A DNA stretch of 33,929 nt, from the NCBI GenBank assembly GCA_905480595.1, contig CAJQQY010000208.1:1-33929 (forward strand). Reading direction: 5' to 3'. The stretch's first letter is position 1. The number at the start of each line of letters is the position of its first letter. The position numbers and the translations under genes are program-made. Source of the stretch: an uncultured Saprospiraceae bacterium (GTDB lineage Bacteria; Bacteroidota; Bacteroidia; Chitinophagales; Saprospiraceae). The notes under the pieces are model-generated. The model worked only from the letters and a program-made list of their open reading frames with translations. It did not search any database and was not told the origin of the DNA. Below are positions 8,557 through 15,614 of this stretch, one piece after another.

Positions 8557-9104
8557 TGAAAAATGCAGTTGTTAATGTTTTTAACGGCTTACAATTATAT
8601 TTTTAATTATTTTATAAAAACCTGATTGTCAATATTTTATATTCAAAAATAATTAACACTTTTTCACACATCACATCCACTCTAGTTAATCTTTTTTTAT
8701 CACCTAAAATTAGAACTTTTTCACATTTAACGGAATAATCGTTGTGGTGTTTTATATGAATATTTTCATCCGCCGATTGACCGAGGTTTTTATCTGACAT
8801 CACATTTGGCAAACTCAGGTAATTAACAAAATCTCTCTTACGGTTCCCCGGCCGTCGGCGGATCGTTTTTTAAAATCCTTGTCACTTTTCCGTAATTATT
8901 CTTTCTTTTTTAAAAAGTAAGGGTCTATTTTTGTGACCATTAAAGAAATAAAATGTCTTAAATATAGAATTCTTGCCCATCTCCCTTTTTTCAAAAAAAA
9001 ATCTACTATTTGAAGTGAAAAATACAATCTCAAAACGTTATGGAGATGTATTTTCTAAACACCAATTTATTATCATAAAATTTTTAACATTTAAAACTGA
9101 TTAC
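8557..9104. other. Gene-free stretch of about 550 bp
   Basis: I see no credible gene here. The 66-codon frame on the minus strand at 8612-8812 arises partly from an imperfect direct repeat (ACTTTTTCACA at 8658-8668 and again at 8715-8725). A short GC-rich patch (CCCCGGCCGTCGGCGGATCG, about 8846-8865) stands out from AT-rich surroundings. A TATTTTTG box at 8926-8933 may be the promoter of the downstream lipoprotein gene. Confidence 0.5.
8926..8933 (+). promoter_or_regulatory. Candidate -7 box for the lipoprotein gene
   Basis: TATTTTTG is an exact TAnnTTTG match, about 170 bases upstream of the ATG at 9105. It implies a long 5' leader. No -33 TTTG is visible. Confidence 0.3.
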
Positions 9105-10374
9105 ATGAAACAGTTAACCTTTTTTTCAAAATTTTTCGTATTAGCATTAGCTTTATCCTTTTGGACATCCTGCTGATTCTGATGATGGAACAGGTGGAGG
9201 CGGTGGATTCGTTTTAGGACCAGCCGTAGAATTAATAAGTGGTGTAGATTTAATTTCTTCTGACGCTACAGTTGACCCTGATGCAATATTCACAGTAAAT
9301 GTAAGTGTAAGTAAAGGTGATAACGATATGACTACTTTTACTGTTTTGGAAAATAATATTGTAATTGATGCAAGTCGTCTTAATTATAATGGTGCAGGTG
9401 CAGGCTTAACAAGTAACCCGTACTCATTGAATGCTTCTGAAGCTTCATTCTTTGATACTAAAATTGACATCGCAGCACAATCTAGCGGAGATGTTACATA
9501 TACTTTCCGTATGTCAGATAGTGCTGGTGAAAGTGATGAAACTTCAATCACTATTTCAGTTACTTCAATTCCTTTGACTCTTGGATTTGACGCTGCTAAC
9601 GGTGGCCTTTCTGCAGATGCAACACTTGCTTCTCCATCTGCTTTCAAAGTAGAATTAGTTGCAACTAAAGGTGGTTCTCCTTTAAATACATTAACAGTTT
9701 TAGAAGATGGTACAGAGGTAGATGCTGGAAGAGTTAGATTTGGATTAATCGATGACCTTTCTCAAGCAACTTATTTTGATCTTAACCCATTTTTATTAGT
9801 AAATGATGAGAAAGATAGTTTCGTTTGGTTCGTTTGGGTTGATAGCCATACTGATGGAACTAAAGCTTATACTTACCGAGTAACTGATGAGTCAGGTTCT
9901 TCTGAAGAATTGACATTGAATATTTCTATTGCTGTGGGTACTCCAGTTGCTGAACTTACTGGAAAATTATTATTAAACGCTTCTGGGCCTGTAGGTACAG
10001 GTGGAATTAACTTATTGACTGGAGATGGAACAGGATCAGATGTTAGTGATGGTGGACACATCAAAGATGAAGGTATTGACCTTTCTCAACCAGTTGCACA
10101 AAACTGGAAAAAGCAAATTAGCGGAGTTGGAAATAATATCTTAAGAACTCCAGGAGTTGATTTCCCAGTTGATGATTTTGCAGCAGTTCAATTTTCAGAA
10201 GAAATTCAAGTTGCTTTTGAAAATGGAGATGATGTAACTATTGCAGATGTAGCTGTTGGTGACCGATTCTTGGTACAGTTAACTACTGGTGAATATGTAC
10301 TAGTTCTAGTTACTAACATCGAAGAAACTGTCGATGATAATGGTGATTATTACGAATTGTCAATCAAGTACTAA
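9105..10374 (+). pseudogene. Lipoprotein with repeated beta-rich domains, frameshifted after the lipobox
   Basis: The ATG at 9105 opens a signal peptide (MKQLTFFSKFFVLALALSFW) ending in the lipobox-like WTSC. The TGC codon for Cys (9171-9173) is followed by an extra T and a TGA. Removing one base at about 9174 joins it to the frame reading DSDDGTGGGGGFVLG, which stays open to 10374. The joined product would be about 422 residues: lipid-anchored Cys, Asp/Gly linker, two related beta-sandwich-like units (each with a T-V-L-E core and a YTFR/YTYR-S or T-D element) and a C-terminal domain ending in ELSIKY. The frame-1 part has no start before 9328. It is a true pseudogene, a sequencing error or a slippage site. 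No family recognised. Confidence 0.7.
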
Positions 10375-10404
10375 TCTATAAATTTTATTTTAAAATAAAA
10401 TTGG

Positions 10405-10440
10405 AAAAGTCATCTCGAATATTCGGGATGACTTTTTTTA
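10405..10440 (+). terminator. Strong intrinsic terminator
   Basis: A nearly continuous stem from 10405 to 10436 (AAAAGTCATC with GATGACTTTT plus an inner CGAA/TTCG pairing), followed by a T-rich run. It ends the lipoprotein gene. Confidence 0.85.
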
Positions 10441-10461
10441 TTTTTAATCCCAATGGTTTTT

Positions 10462-10469
10462 TATTTTTG
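10462..10469 (+). promoter_or_regulatory. -7 promoter box for the alpha/beta hydrolase gene
   Basis: TATTTTTG is an exact TAnnTTTG match, 13 bases before the ATG at 10483. It overlaps the alternative upstream ATG at 10453, which argues that 10483 is the real start. Confidence 0.5.
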
Positions 10470-10482
10470 TAAAAAAAATATC

Positions 10483-11532
10483 ATGAAAAAATTTCTTTTT
10501 GGATTTGTAAAAGTATTGTTGGGATTGATTATTTTGATTACCGTCGTTTATCTCTTAGGACCAAAAGCCCCAGTTCCACAAGTCGATGCCATTGCTGCTG
10601 CTGCTAATCCTAACTTGATGGAATTAGAAAAAGAAATTAATAATTCTGAAAAATTGCACCTCAATTTGAGAAAAGATAATGAAGCTAGAATCGTTTGGGC
10701 TGATGATTCACTAAAAACTAAAACACCATATTCAGTTGTTTATTTGCATGGGTTCTCAGCTAGTCAAGGCGAAGGTGCTCCGATGCATGAAGATTTTGCG
10801 AAGCGATATGGATGTAATTTATATTTGGCTAGATTATATGGTCATGGTTTAAATGAGGAAGAAGCATTGCTTGATTGGACACCTGAAAAATTTATTGAAT
10901 CTGCGAAACAAGCGATTGCAATTGGCGAGCAACTTGGTGAAAAAGTGATCGTGATGGGAACTTCGACAGGTTGCACCGCAGCACTTTATTTAGCACCTGG
11001 AAATCCTAATATTCATTCTTTGATTAATTATTCTCCCAACATTGATGTGGCCAATAAAGATGCTTGGTTACTCACTCAACAATGGGGTTTGCAAATGGGA
11101 CGATATGTAAATGGAAGTAATTATCACTCATGGGTTCCGAATAAAGGAACTGCAAATTTAGTCACTTATAAATATCGGTTAGAAGCAGTCGTGGCTTTAA
11201 AATCTCTGATTGATGTAATTATGACTGAGGAAGTTTTCAGTAAAATTACTCAACCTCTTTTTATGGGTTATTGGTACAAAAATGAAAAAATTCAGGATAA
11301 GGTCGTTTCCGTAAATAGAATGTTAGAAATGTACGATCAACTCGGGACACCTGATTCGAAAAAGCGAAAAATAGCTTTTGATGATGCGACGAATCATGTA
11401 CTGGCAAGTCCACTTTGGAACAAAAATTTTGAAACGGTAAAAAAAGCTACTTTTGATTTTGCGGAGGAAATATTAGGATTAGTTCCTGTTGAGAAGAAAG
11501 AAGAAGTTTTAGAACTGGAAGTAATTGAATAG
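10483..11532 (+). CDS. Membrane-anchored alpha/beta hydrolase (esterase/lipase-like)
   Basis: 349 residues. An N-terminal membrane anchor or uncleaved signal (residues 4-26) is followed by an alpha/beta-hydrolase fold. The oxyanion-hole motif is VVYLHGFSAS (HG at 89-90). The nucleophile elbow is GTSTG (Ser161). A likely catalytic Asp lies in KIQDKVV (Asp272) and a catalytic His in TNHVL (His305), so the triad looks complete. The domain probably faces the periplasm. The natural ester or amide substrate is unknown. The C-terminus carries a Glu-rich tail. It has its own promoter box and converges on the FGGY kinase gene. Confidence 0.8.
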   Translation: MKKFLFGFVKVLLGLIILITVVYLLGPKAPVPQVDAIAAAANPNLMELEKEINNSEKLHLNLRKDNEARIVWADDSLKTKTPYSVVYLHGFSASQGEGAPMHEDFAKRYGCNLYLARLYGHGLNEEEALLDWTPEKFIESAKQAIAIGEQLGEKVIVMGTSTGCTAALYLAPGNPNIHSLINYSPNIDVANKDAWLLTQQWGLQMGRYVNGSNYHSWVPNKGTANLVTYKYRLEAVVALKSLIDVIMTEEVFSKITQPLFMGYWYKNEKIQDKVVSVNRMLEMYDQLGTPDSKKRKIAFDDATNHVLASPLWNKNFETVKKATFDFAEEILGLVPVEKKEEVLELEVIE

Positions 11533-11560
11533 TTTTATTTTTTGAATTTGTATTCTCACC

Positions 11561-11606
11561 ACAGATTTTTACAGATTATTTTATGATATAAATCTGAGTA
11601 ATCTGT
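11561..11606. terminator. Stem-loop between convergent genes
   Basis: Two ACAGATT copies (11561-11567 and 11571-11577) face matching inverted segments (11591-11597 and 11600-11606), giving an imperfect hairpin between the hydrolase and kinase stops. It could act as a terminator, but neither side has a long U tract. Confidence 0.4.
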
Positions 11607-11614
11607 AGTAAATT

Positions 11615-13099
11615 TTAACTTATTAACTTTTTCAAATCCTTTTCCCAAGTTTTGTAAGCCATTTTATATTCCTCTATTTTCTTGTCTGGGAAATATTGTT
11701 TTTCTACTTCATTGGTTTTAATCGATTCCTCTAAATTAGCATAAACTTTTGCTCCTACTCCACTTGCTTTTGCCGCGCCTTCCGCACCAGTTGTTTTCAC
11801 CACTTCGATGCAACAACCTAACAAATTTGAAATCGTAGTTGAAAATATTTTTGATTGGAAAAGGTTATCATTCCCCACTTTGATCACTTTAGGATTCAAA
11901 CCTAAATCTTTTAGCACTTGAAAACCATATACAAATGAAAATGCTATTCCTTCCAAACCTGCTCTAAAAAAATGAGCTTGGTTGTGCCTATTAAATTGTA
12001 AATTATTTATTTGAGCTCCTGGACTATCATTCCTTAAAATTCGCTCCGCACCATTCCCAAAAGGAATAATTCTCAATCCTTCCGAACCTACAGGTACTTC
12101 ACTTGCCATGGCTTCTATTTCATTATATGAAACATCAGGTTGAGCCATTAATTTTTTTAAAAAAGAATATTGGATTCCTGCCCCATTGATGCATAGCAAC
12201 ATTCCAATTCTTGGATCTTCAATCGAATGATTCACATGAGCAAAACCATTTATCCGAGATTGTAAATCGTAAATGGGTTGATCCACCACTCCATAAACAA
12301 CTCCTGAAGTTCCACCTGTTGCAGCAACTTCATCAGGATTTATCACACCTAACGACAAAGCATTATTAGGTTGATCTCCTGCTCGATATGTGATAGGTAT
12401 TCCTTCTGGAAGACCTGTTTCTTCGGAGGCTTTTTTATTTAAAATACCTTGAACACTAAAAGTACCTTTTATCTCGGGTATTAAATTTTTAGAAATTCCA
12501 TATTCATTTAAAAGAAATTTTGAAACTTCATTTTCTTTAAAATCCCAAAAAACACCTTCAGACAAACCTGAAATTGTTGTATTAATTTCGCCAGTCAATT
12601 TCATAGCAATGTAATCACCGGGCAACATCATTTTATAAATTCGATTATAAATTTCAGGTTCGTTTTCTTTGACCCATTTCAGCTTTGAAGCGGTAAAATT
12701 ACCAGGAGAATTGAGCATGTGAGAAAGACATTTTTCCTCTGTCAAATTTGCAAATGCTTCGTTCCCAATTTCTACTGCTCTGCTATCACACCAAATAATG
12801 GAAGGTCGTAAAACTTCTTGATTCTCATTTACCAAAACTAATCCGTGCATCTGATAAGCAATGCCAATACCTTTTATTTGTTTCGGATCAATTTCTGTAG
12901 TTTGCAATATTTTTTGAGTTGCCTTACAAACATTATCCCACCATACTTCAGGTGACTGTTCTGCCCAACCAATTTCTTTGGCTGTAATTTCCATTTCAAA
13001 TTTTGGAAAATGAACAACCTTAATTGCTTTGCCAGTTTCAGCATTTACTAAAGCTGCTTTTATCGAAGAACTACCAATATCATATCCAAGTAAATACAC
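11615..13099 (-). CDS. xylB: Xylulokinase-type FGGY carbohydrate kinase
   Basis: 494 residues from the GTG at 13099, which puts the ATP-binding YLLGYDIGSSSIK at the very N-terminus as in the family; the longer in-frame version adds 33 residues without homology. Motifs seen: YQMHG (residues 82-86), WCDSRA, the catalytic-base segment YRAGDQPNNALSLG (Asp242) and the second ATP-binding part ATGGTSGVVYG. The family phosphorylates sugars such as D-xylulose with ATP in the cytosol. No isomerase or transporter gene is adjacent, so the exact sugar is inferred. The gene is codirectional with the tRNA array but has its own promoter and is separated by a terminator. Confidence 0.8.
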   Translation of the reverse strand: MYLLGYDIGSSSIKAALVNAETGKAIKVVHFPKFEMEITAKEIGWAEQSPEVWWDNVCKATQKILQTTEIDPKQIKGIGIAYQMHGLVLVNENQEVLRPSIIWCDSRAVEIGNEAFANLTEEKCLSHMLNSPGNFTASKLKWVKENEPEIYNRIYKMMLPGDYIAMKLTGEINTTISGLSEGVFWDFKENEVSKFLLNEYGISKNLIPEIKGTFSVQGILNKKASEETGLPEGIPITYRAGDQPNNALSLGVINPDEVAATGGTSGVVYGVVDQPIYDLQSRINGFAHVNHSIEDPRIGMLLCINGAGIQYSFLKKLMAQPDVSYNEIEAMASEVPVGSEGLRIIPFGNGAERILRNDSPGAQINNLQFNRHNQAHFFRAGLEGIAFSFVYGFQVLKDLGLNPKVIKVGNDNLFQSKIFSTTISNLLGCCIEVVKTTGAEGAAKASGVGAKVYANLEESIKTNEVEKQYFPDKKIEEYKMAYKTWEKDLKKLIS

Positions 13100-13116
13100 G
13101 TGATTAAGTTTTTTAT

Positions 13117-13147
13117 CAAAAATAAATTTCAAATATCTTTTGCCAAA
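13117..13147 (-). promoter_or_regulatory. Promoter of the FGGY kinase gene
   Basis: On the minus strand TTTG (13147-13144) is followed after 19 bases by TATTTTTG (13124-13117). This is an exact match to the Bacteroidota -33/-7 pattern, and the -7 box ends about 17 bases before the GTG at 13099. It supports the short start. Confidence 0.7.
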
Positions 13148-13153
13148 TATAGA

Positions 13154-13187
13154 AAAAGTGATGCTGATTTTCATCAACACCACTTTT
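13154..13187 (-). terminator. Terminator of the tRNA array
   Basis: On the minus strand a 15-bp stem (13187-13173 with 13168-13154; two G-U pairs) closes on a GAAA tetraloop and runs into TTTTT. It lies after the last tRNA gene (Glu) and just upstream of the kinase promoter, so it marks the 3' end of the array transcript. Confidence 0.85.
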
Positions 13188-13223
13188 AATAAAACCAACT
13201 TTTCCTTTATTAATATTGTCTAG

Positions 13224-13297
13224 TACTCCTGACGGGGTTCGAACCCGCAATCTCTGCCGTGAAAGGGCAACGACTTAACCAGTTTGTCCACAGGAGC
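13224..13297 (-). tRNA. tRNA-Glu (UUC)
   Basis: Complete cloverleaf. Acceptor GCTCCTG pairs with CAGGAGT (G1-U72 wobble), anticodon loop CTTTCAC, T-arm GCGGGTTCGAACCCC, discriminator A. CCA is not encoded. Last gene of the array. Confidence 0.92.
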
Positions 13298-13302
13298 ATT
13301 TA

Positions 13303-13408
13303 GGAATATCCAATATCGAACAAGGAATGATGAATATCCAAGGAACTATAAATTTGACTTTTCCAAAGATTGGAAATTGGTTATTCCTTGTTCAATATTG
13401 GATATTCC
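13303..13408. repeat. Palindromic repeat, family B, copy 1
   Basis: Outer arms 13303-13328 and 13383-13408 are inverted copies over 26 bp with one mismatch (GGAATATCCAATAT...AACAAGGAAT). Inner parts differ: the left arm continues with GATGAATATCCAAGG and the right arm, read inverted, with AACCAATTTCCAA. The element lies between tRNA-Glu and tRNA-Lys, starting 5 bases after the 3' end of tRNA-Lys on the minus strand. Copies 2 and 3 are at 15504-15610 and 31593-31711. Confidence 0.85.
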
Positions 13409-13413
13409 CACAG

Positions 13414-13486
13414 CTACCCCGGTAGGAATCGAACCTACACTTCACGACTTAAAAGGTCGATGCTCTGCCAGTTAAGCTACGAGGCA
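13414..13486 (-). tRNA. tRNA-Lys (UUU), copy 1
   Basis: Acceptor TGCCTCG pairs with CGGGGTA (two G-U pairs), D arm with GCTT/GAGC, anticodon loop CTTTTAA, T arm GTAGGTTCGATTCCTAC, discriminator G. No CCA. The anticodon stem has a U-U at its outer end. A family-B repeat begins 5 bases after its 3' end. Confidence 0.9.
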
Positions 13487-13505
13487 ATTTTGTAAATTAA
13501 TTATG

Positions 13506-13576
13506 CGAGAGTATAAGGATTCGAACCTTAGCGTGACGGTTTTGGAGACCATCCGACACAGCCTACGCTTACTCCC
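13506..13576 (-). tRNA. tRNA-Trp (CCA)
   Basis: Acceptor GGGAGTA pairs with TACTCTC, anticodon loop CTCCAAA on a GATGGT/ACCGTC stem, T arm AAGGTTCGAATCCTT, discriminator G. The D arm is degenerate: only about two base pairs can form and the standard A14 pattern is missing. 71 nt, CCA not encoded. Confidence 0.82.
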
Positions 13577-13599
13577 ATTTAATTTCAGAGATGAATTTG

Positions 13600-13670
13600 T
13601 CATCTTGCTAGGACTCGAACCTAGACCACAACATTCAAAGTGTTGTATGCTGCCTTTACACCACAAGACT
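13600..13670 (-). tRNA. tRNA-Gln (UUG)
   Basis: Anticodon loop CTTTGAA on a perfect CAACA/TGTTG stem, T arm CTAGGTTCGAGTCCTAG, D arm GTGT...GCAT. The first acceptor pair is an A-G mismatch, consistent with the weak 1-72 pair common in tRNA-Gln. Discriminator A, no CCA. Confidence 0.88.
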
Positions 13671-13717
13671 ATTTAGTCTTGTTGCTGGATTTCATCTTTC
13701 ATAATAAAACTTTTTAG

Positions 13718-13790
13718 TTGCGAAGAGGGGATTCGAACCCCTAGCTTAGGGTTATGAGCCCCAAATGTTAAACCGTTACACTACCTCGCA
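13718..13790 (-). tRNA. tRNA with CAU anticodon (Met)
   Basis: Acceptor TGCGAGG pairs with CTTCGCA, anticodon loop CTCATAA, T arm AGGGGTTCGAATCCCCT, discriminator A. The three inner anticodon-stem pairs are G-C as in initiators, but U1-A72 is paired and the D arm (GTGT...ACAT) is elongator-like. Elongator Met, initiator Met or Ile2 (lysidine) cannot be separated by eye. It is the only CAU tRNA in the array. Confidence 0.85.
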
Positions 13791-13797
13791 TTATTTG

Positions 13798-13869
13798 TGG
13801 CAACATGGGAATCGAACCCTACCCTCTGGTTTTTCAGACCAACGCTCTCACCTAGTGAGCTATGTCGCC
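13798..13869 (-). tRNA. tRNA-Phe (GAA)
   Basis: Acceptor GGCGACA pairs with TGTTGCC, D arm GCTC/GAGC with GG in the loop, anticodon loop CTGAAAA on a TTGGT/ACCAG stem, discriminator A. The T stem is weakened: only the three inner G-C pairs form and the two outer positions mismatch. No CCA. Confidence 0.85.
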
Positions 13870-13897
13870 AAATATTAAAACAATACATTTACATTCG

Positions 13898-13971
13898 TCT
13901 TGATGGACAGACTCGAACTGTCATCTTACTGCATATAAGGCAGCAGCTCTGACCAATTGAGCTACATCAAG
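13898..13971 (-). tRNA. tRNA-Ile (UAU)
   Basis: A clean cloverleaf: acceptor CTTGATG with CATCAAG, D arm GCTC/GAGC, anticodon stem GCTGC/GCAGT with loop CTTATAT (anticodon UAU), T arm GACAGTTCGAGTCTGTC, discriminator A. Bacteria normally read AUA with a lysidine-modified CAU tRNA, so a genuine UAU anticodon is rare. Confidence 0.88.
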
Positions 13972-13977
13972 ATTGGG

Positions 13978-14050
13978 TTCTGTCAAGTGGAATCGAACCA
14001 CTATCATCTGCGCCACAAACAGATATTCTAACCAATTAAACTATGACAGA
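13978..14050 (-). tRNA. tRNA-His (GUG)
   Basis: Acceptor TCTGTCA pairs perfectly with TGACAGA, anticodon loop TTGTGGC on a TCTGT/GCAGA stem, T arm AGTGGTTCGATTCCACT. The base before position 1 is A and the discriminator is A, so the usual G-1/C73 pair that marks tRNA-His is absent. Confidence 0.85.
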
Positions 14051-14122
14051 TTTTTAATACTTTATATTTTTTGAAAAAACTTAACAACATATTTACGGGT
14101 TGATATTTTTTCATTTTTTTAG

Positions 14123-15012
14123 AAAAAAAAGAACTTGAGAATACAGTCTTTTGTGGACAAACTTTACACAGATTATGGTCGATGTTGCTGCATCGACGTT
14201 CCCGTGGTTTCCACTTCCCTCTGTCGCCAGATTGAAGTATAAGTCCAATGCCTTTTTTGTTTCCAAGGAAACTACGTTGCAATTGATCGGCACCTTAGAC
14301 GTGGCCTGTATAGCGGTTCTTTGTCCGCCCTTTACAGCTACGAGGGTTGGCTCCCCCACCATTAACAGCCGGTACCTCCCGGTACGGGTCTGATCGAATG
14401 TGCACCATGTACAAGAACCTTGCGGGAATTCGTACCCCATATTTTTCAATGGGTTTAGGCATCTACTACATTGCAACGCCCGAGACTTTCGCTTATATTA
14501 TTAAGACAGGAATTGAACCTGCACCACCCAGTTTTGATGACTAGTGCTCTACCTTTGAGCTACTTAAAAAGCAAAATGCTTCGGACATTCGGAAGAAGTG
14601 TCTCGGGTATGGCTCCGTAGATTTTCGCCTACAGAATACCTAAACTCCTTCCTGCAAACCTCGCGGTTCACGGTATTTTAGGATAACGATTCGTTGCCAA
14701 ACGGATACCCTTAATACTGAATCACGCTAACATAAAAGTGGATAACAATTATGTAACATTAATCCTACAACTTTCCCTATTGGTGTCTCCACCTCAACTT
14801 CGATGTCCTTCTCGAAGTATGTTGATCCCCTTCCCTCAGCGGTCGCCCCTAGGAATTGAATGCAAAACGATAGTTGCTTGCTTACTTAAACTTCTCCAAA
14901 AAGAAGTCCCCAATGCTGTTACTTCAACATCAGATTTATCCCAGTTACCCGGTTTATTTGAGGACAGTAAGCTGCCCCGACTTTAGAAAGTGCAAGCACT
15001 ATCTAAAGTCGA
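14123..15012 (-). ncRNA. Large ornate noncoding RNA candidate (GOLLD/ROOL-like) with embedded tRNA
   Basis: An island between tRNA-His and tRNA-Ile(GAU), GC-rich relative to its surroundings: 29 of 60 bases are G/C at 14161-14220, against 10 of 60 at 14051-14110. It is packed with local hairpins. Read on the minus strand these are: a 5' hairpin at 14979-15010 (GACTTTAGA with TCTAAAGTC, inner AGTG-CTTG-CACT); 14890-14907; 14797-14818 (7 bp, 8-base loop); 14782-14793 (GGTG-GAGA-CACC, a GNRA loop); 14657-14668 (AACC-GCGA-GGTT, a GNRA loop); 14606-14640 (GGTAT/ATACC enclosing GTAG/CTAC); 14259-14272; 14204-14214; and 14178-14197 (7 bp). Eight T follow at 14130-14123. Both GNRA loops exist only on the minus strand. 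A tRNA sits in the middle. Large size, tRNA-cluster setting and an embedded tRNA fit GOLLD-type RNAs as I recall them; the family assignment is inference. Confidence 0.6.
14498..14569 (-). tRNA. tRNA-like gene with UCA anticodon inside the large RNA
   Basis: Cloverleaf with D arm GCTC/GAGC (loop with GG), anticodon stem CTAGT/ACTGG, loop CATCAAA and T arm GCAGGTTCAATTCCTGT. By position the anticodon is UCA, which would read UGA (suppressor, Trp(UCA) or Sec-like), but the universal U33 is replaced by A. The acceptor stem is A/T-rich with one U-U mismatch (TTTTAAG/CTTAATA). It may be a structural part of the surrounding RNA rather than a working tRNA. Confidence 0.65.
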
Positions 15013-15042
15013 TTTTCTTTAAATATTCAATGAACATTTTTG

Positions 15043-15115
15043 TTCCGAAGGATGGATTTGAACCATCAGCCTCCCGCGTATCAGGCGATTGCGCTAACCG
15101 TTGCGCCACATCGGA
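15043..15115 (-). tRNA. tRNA-Ile (GAU)
   Basis: Acceptor TCCGATG pairs with CTTCGGA except a U-U at pair 6-67, D arm GCGC/GCGC, anticodon loop CTGATAC, T arm GATGGTTCAAATCCATC, discriminator A. The outermost anticodon-stem pair is A-G. With Ile(UAU) it covers all Ile codons. Confidence 0.87.
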
Positions 15116-15163
15116 TTGTTTATTTCATAGTGCGAAAAATACTCTAACAATACTTTTACATGG

Positions 15164-15236
15164 AGCCGGTAACCGGTCTCGAACCGATAATCTCTTGATT
15201 ACAAATCAAGTGCAATACCTATTATGCTATACCGAC
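15164..15236 (-). tRNA. tRNA-Thr (UGU)
   Basis: Acceptor GTCGGTA pairs with TACCGGC, anticodon stem CTTGA/TCAAG with loop TTTGTAA, T arm ATCGGTTCGAGACCGGT, discriminator U. D stem GCAT/TTGC has one mismatch. No CCA. Confidence 0.88.
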
Positions 15237-15241
15237 TTTTG

Positions 15242-15313
15242 CGTCATGAGTGGGATTCGAACCTACATCTCGCATTTTAACAGAATGCCGCTCTACCGTT
15301 GAGCTATCAGGAC
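15242..15313 (-). tRNA. tRNA-Asn (GUU)
   Basis: Anticodon stem GCATT/AATGC is perfect with loop CTGTTAA; D arm GCTC/GAGC; discriminator G. The acceptor stem has one C-U mismatch (4-69) and the T stem one A-C mismatch. It starts only 5 bases from the end of tRNA-Thr. Confidence 0.87.
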
Positions 15314-15330
15314 GTTTTCATAAAAAATAG

Positions 15331-15404
15331 TAGCAATGGTGAGATTCGAACTCACAACCTTCTCCGTGTAAAAGAGCTGCGCTGAGCCATTGCGCCACAT
15401 CGCT
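15331..15404 (-). tRNA. tRNA-Val (UAC)
   Basis: Acceptor AGCGATG pairs with CATTGCT, D arm GCGC/GCGC, anticodon loop TTTACAC, T arm GTGAGTTCGAATCTCAC, discriminator A. The outer anticodon-stem pair is G-A. No CCA. Confidence 0.88.
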
Positions 15405-15424
15405 ATTTTCAAAACATTTTTCAG

Positions 15425-15498
15425 AGTGCATGATTGGATTCGAACCAACACATTCGAGATTTGCAGTCTCGCCCCTTAGCCAGTTTGGGTACATGCAC
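15425..15498 (-). tRNA. tRNA-Cys (GCA)
   Basis: Acceptor GTGCATG/CATGCAC is perfect, anticodon stem CGAGA/TCTCG with loop CTGCAAA, T arm GTTGGTTCGAATCCAAT, and discriminator U, the known Cys identity base. Confidence 0.9.
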
Positions 15499-15503
15499 TT
15501 TTG

Positions 15504-15610
15504 GGAATATCGAATAATGAACAAGGAATAACCAATTTCCAAGTTTTGTAAAAGGTCAATTTTGTAGAACCTTGAATATTCATTATTCCTTGTTGGATAT
15601 TGGATATTCC
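15504..15610. repeat. Palindromic repeat, family B, copy 2
   Basis: Imperfect inverted arms: 15504-15543 (GGAATATCGAATAATGAACA...) and about 15571-15610. It shares the GAACAAGGAATAACCAATTTCC and AATGAATATNCAAGG arm types with copy 1, but the two arm types are swapped, so it is inserted in the opposite orientation. It begins 4 bases after the 3' end of the second tRNA-Lys. Confidence 0.85.
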
Positions 15611-15614
15611 TCAG

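Noticed and set aside
8612-8812. 66-codon minus-strand frame
   Set aside because: Made of an imperfect internal direct repeat with no start context or protein-like features.
9171-9190. UGA recoding as an explanation for the lipoprotein break, given the UCA tRNA
   Set aside because: The body of the protein is in a different frame from the signal peptide, so reading through UGA would not restore it; a frameshift is needed.
14111-14476. 121-codon minus-strand frame in the GC-rich island
   Set aside because: It runs through several strong hairpins, has a competing long frame on the other strand, and starts without a plausible leader. Structured RNA explains the island better, though a protein remnant is not fully excluded.
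14738-14986. 82-codon plus-strand frame in the same island
   Set aside because: Overlaps the GAGA-tetraloop and 7-bp hairpins on the minus strand; low-complexity composition and no family resemblance.
14123-15012. tmRNA, RNase P RNA, group I intron or rRNA fragment
   Set aside because: I found no tag-peptide frame, no RNase P core motif, no group I P/Q/R/S elements and no recognisable rRNA segments.
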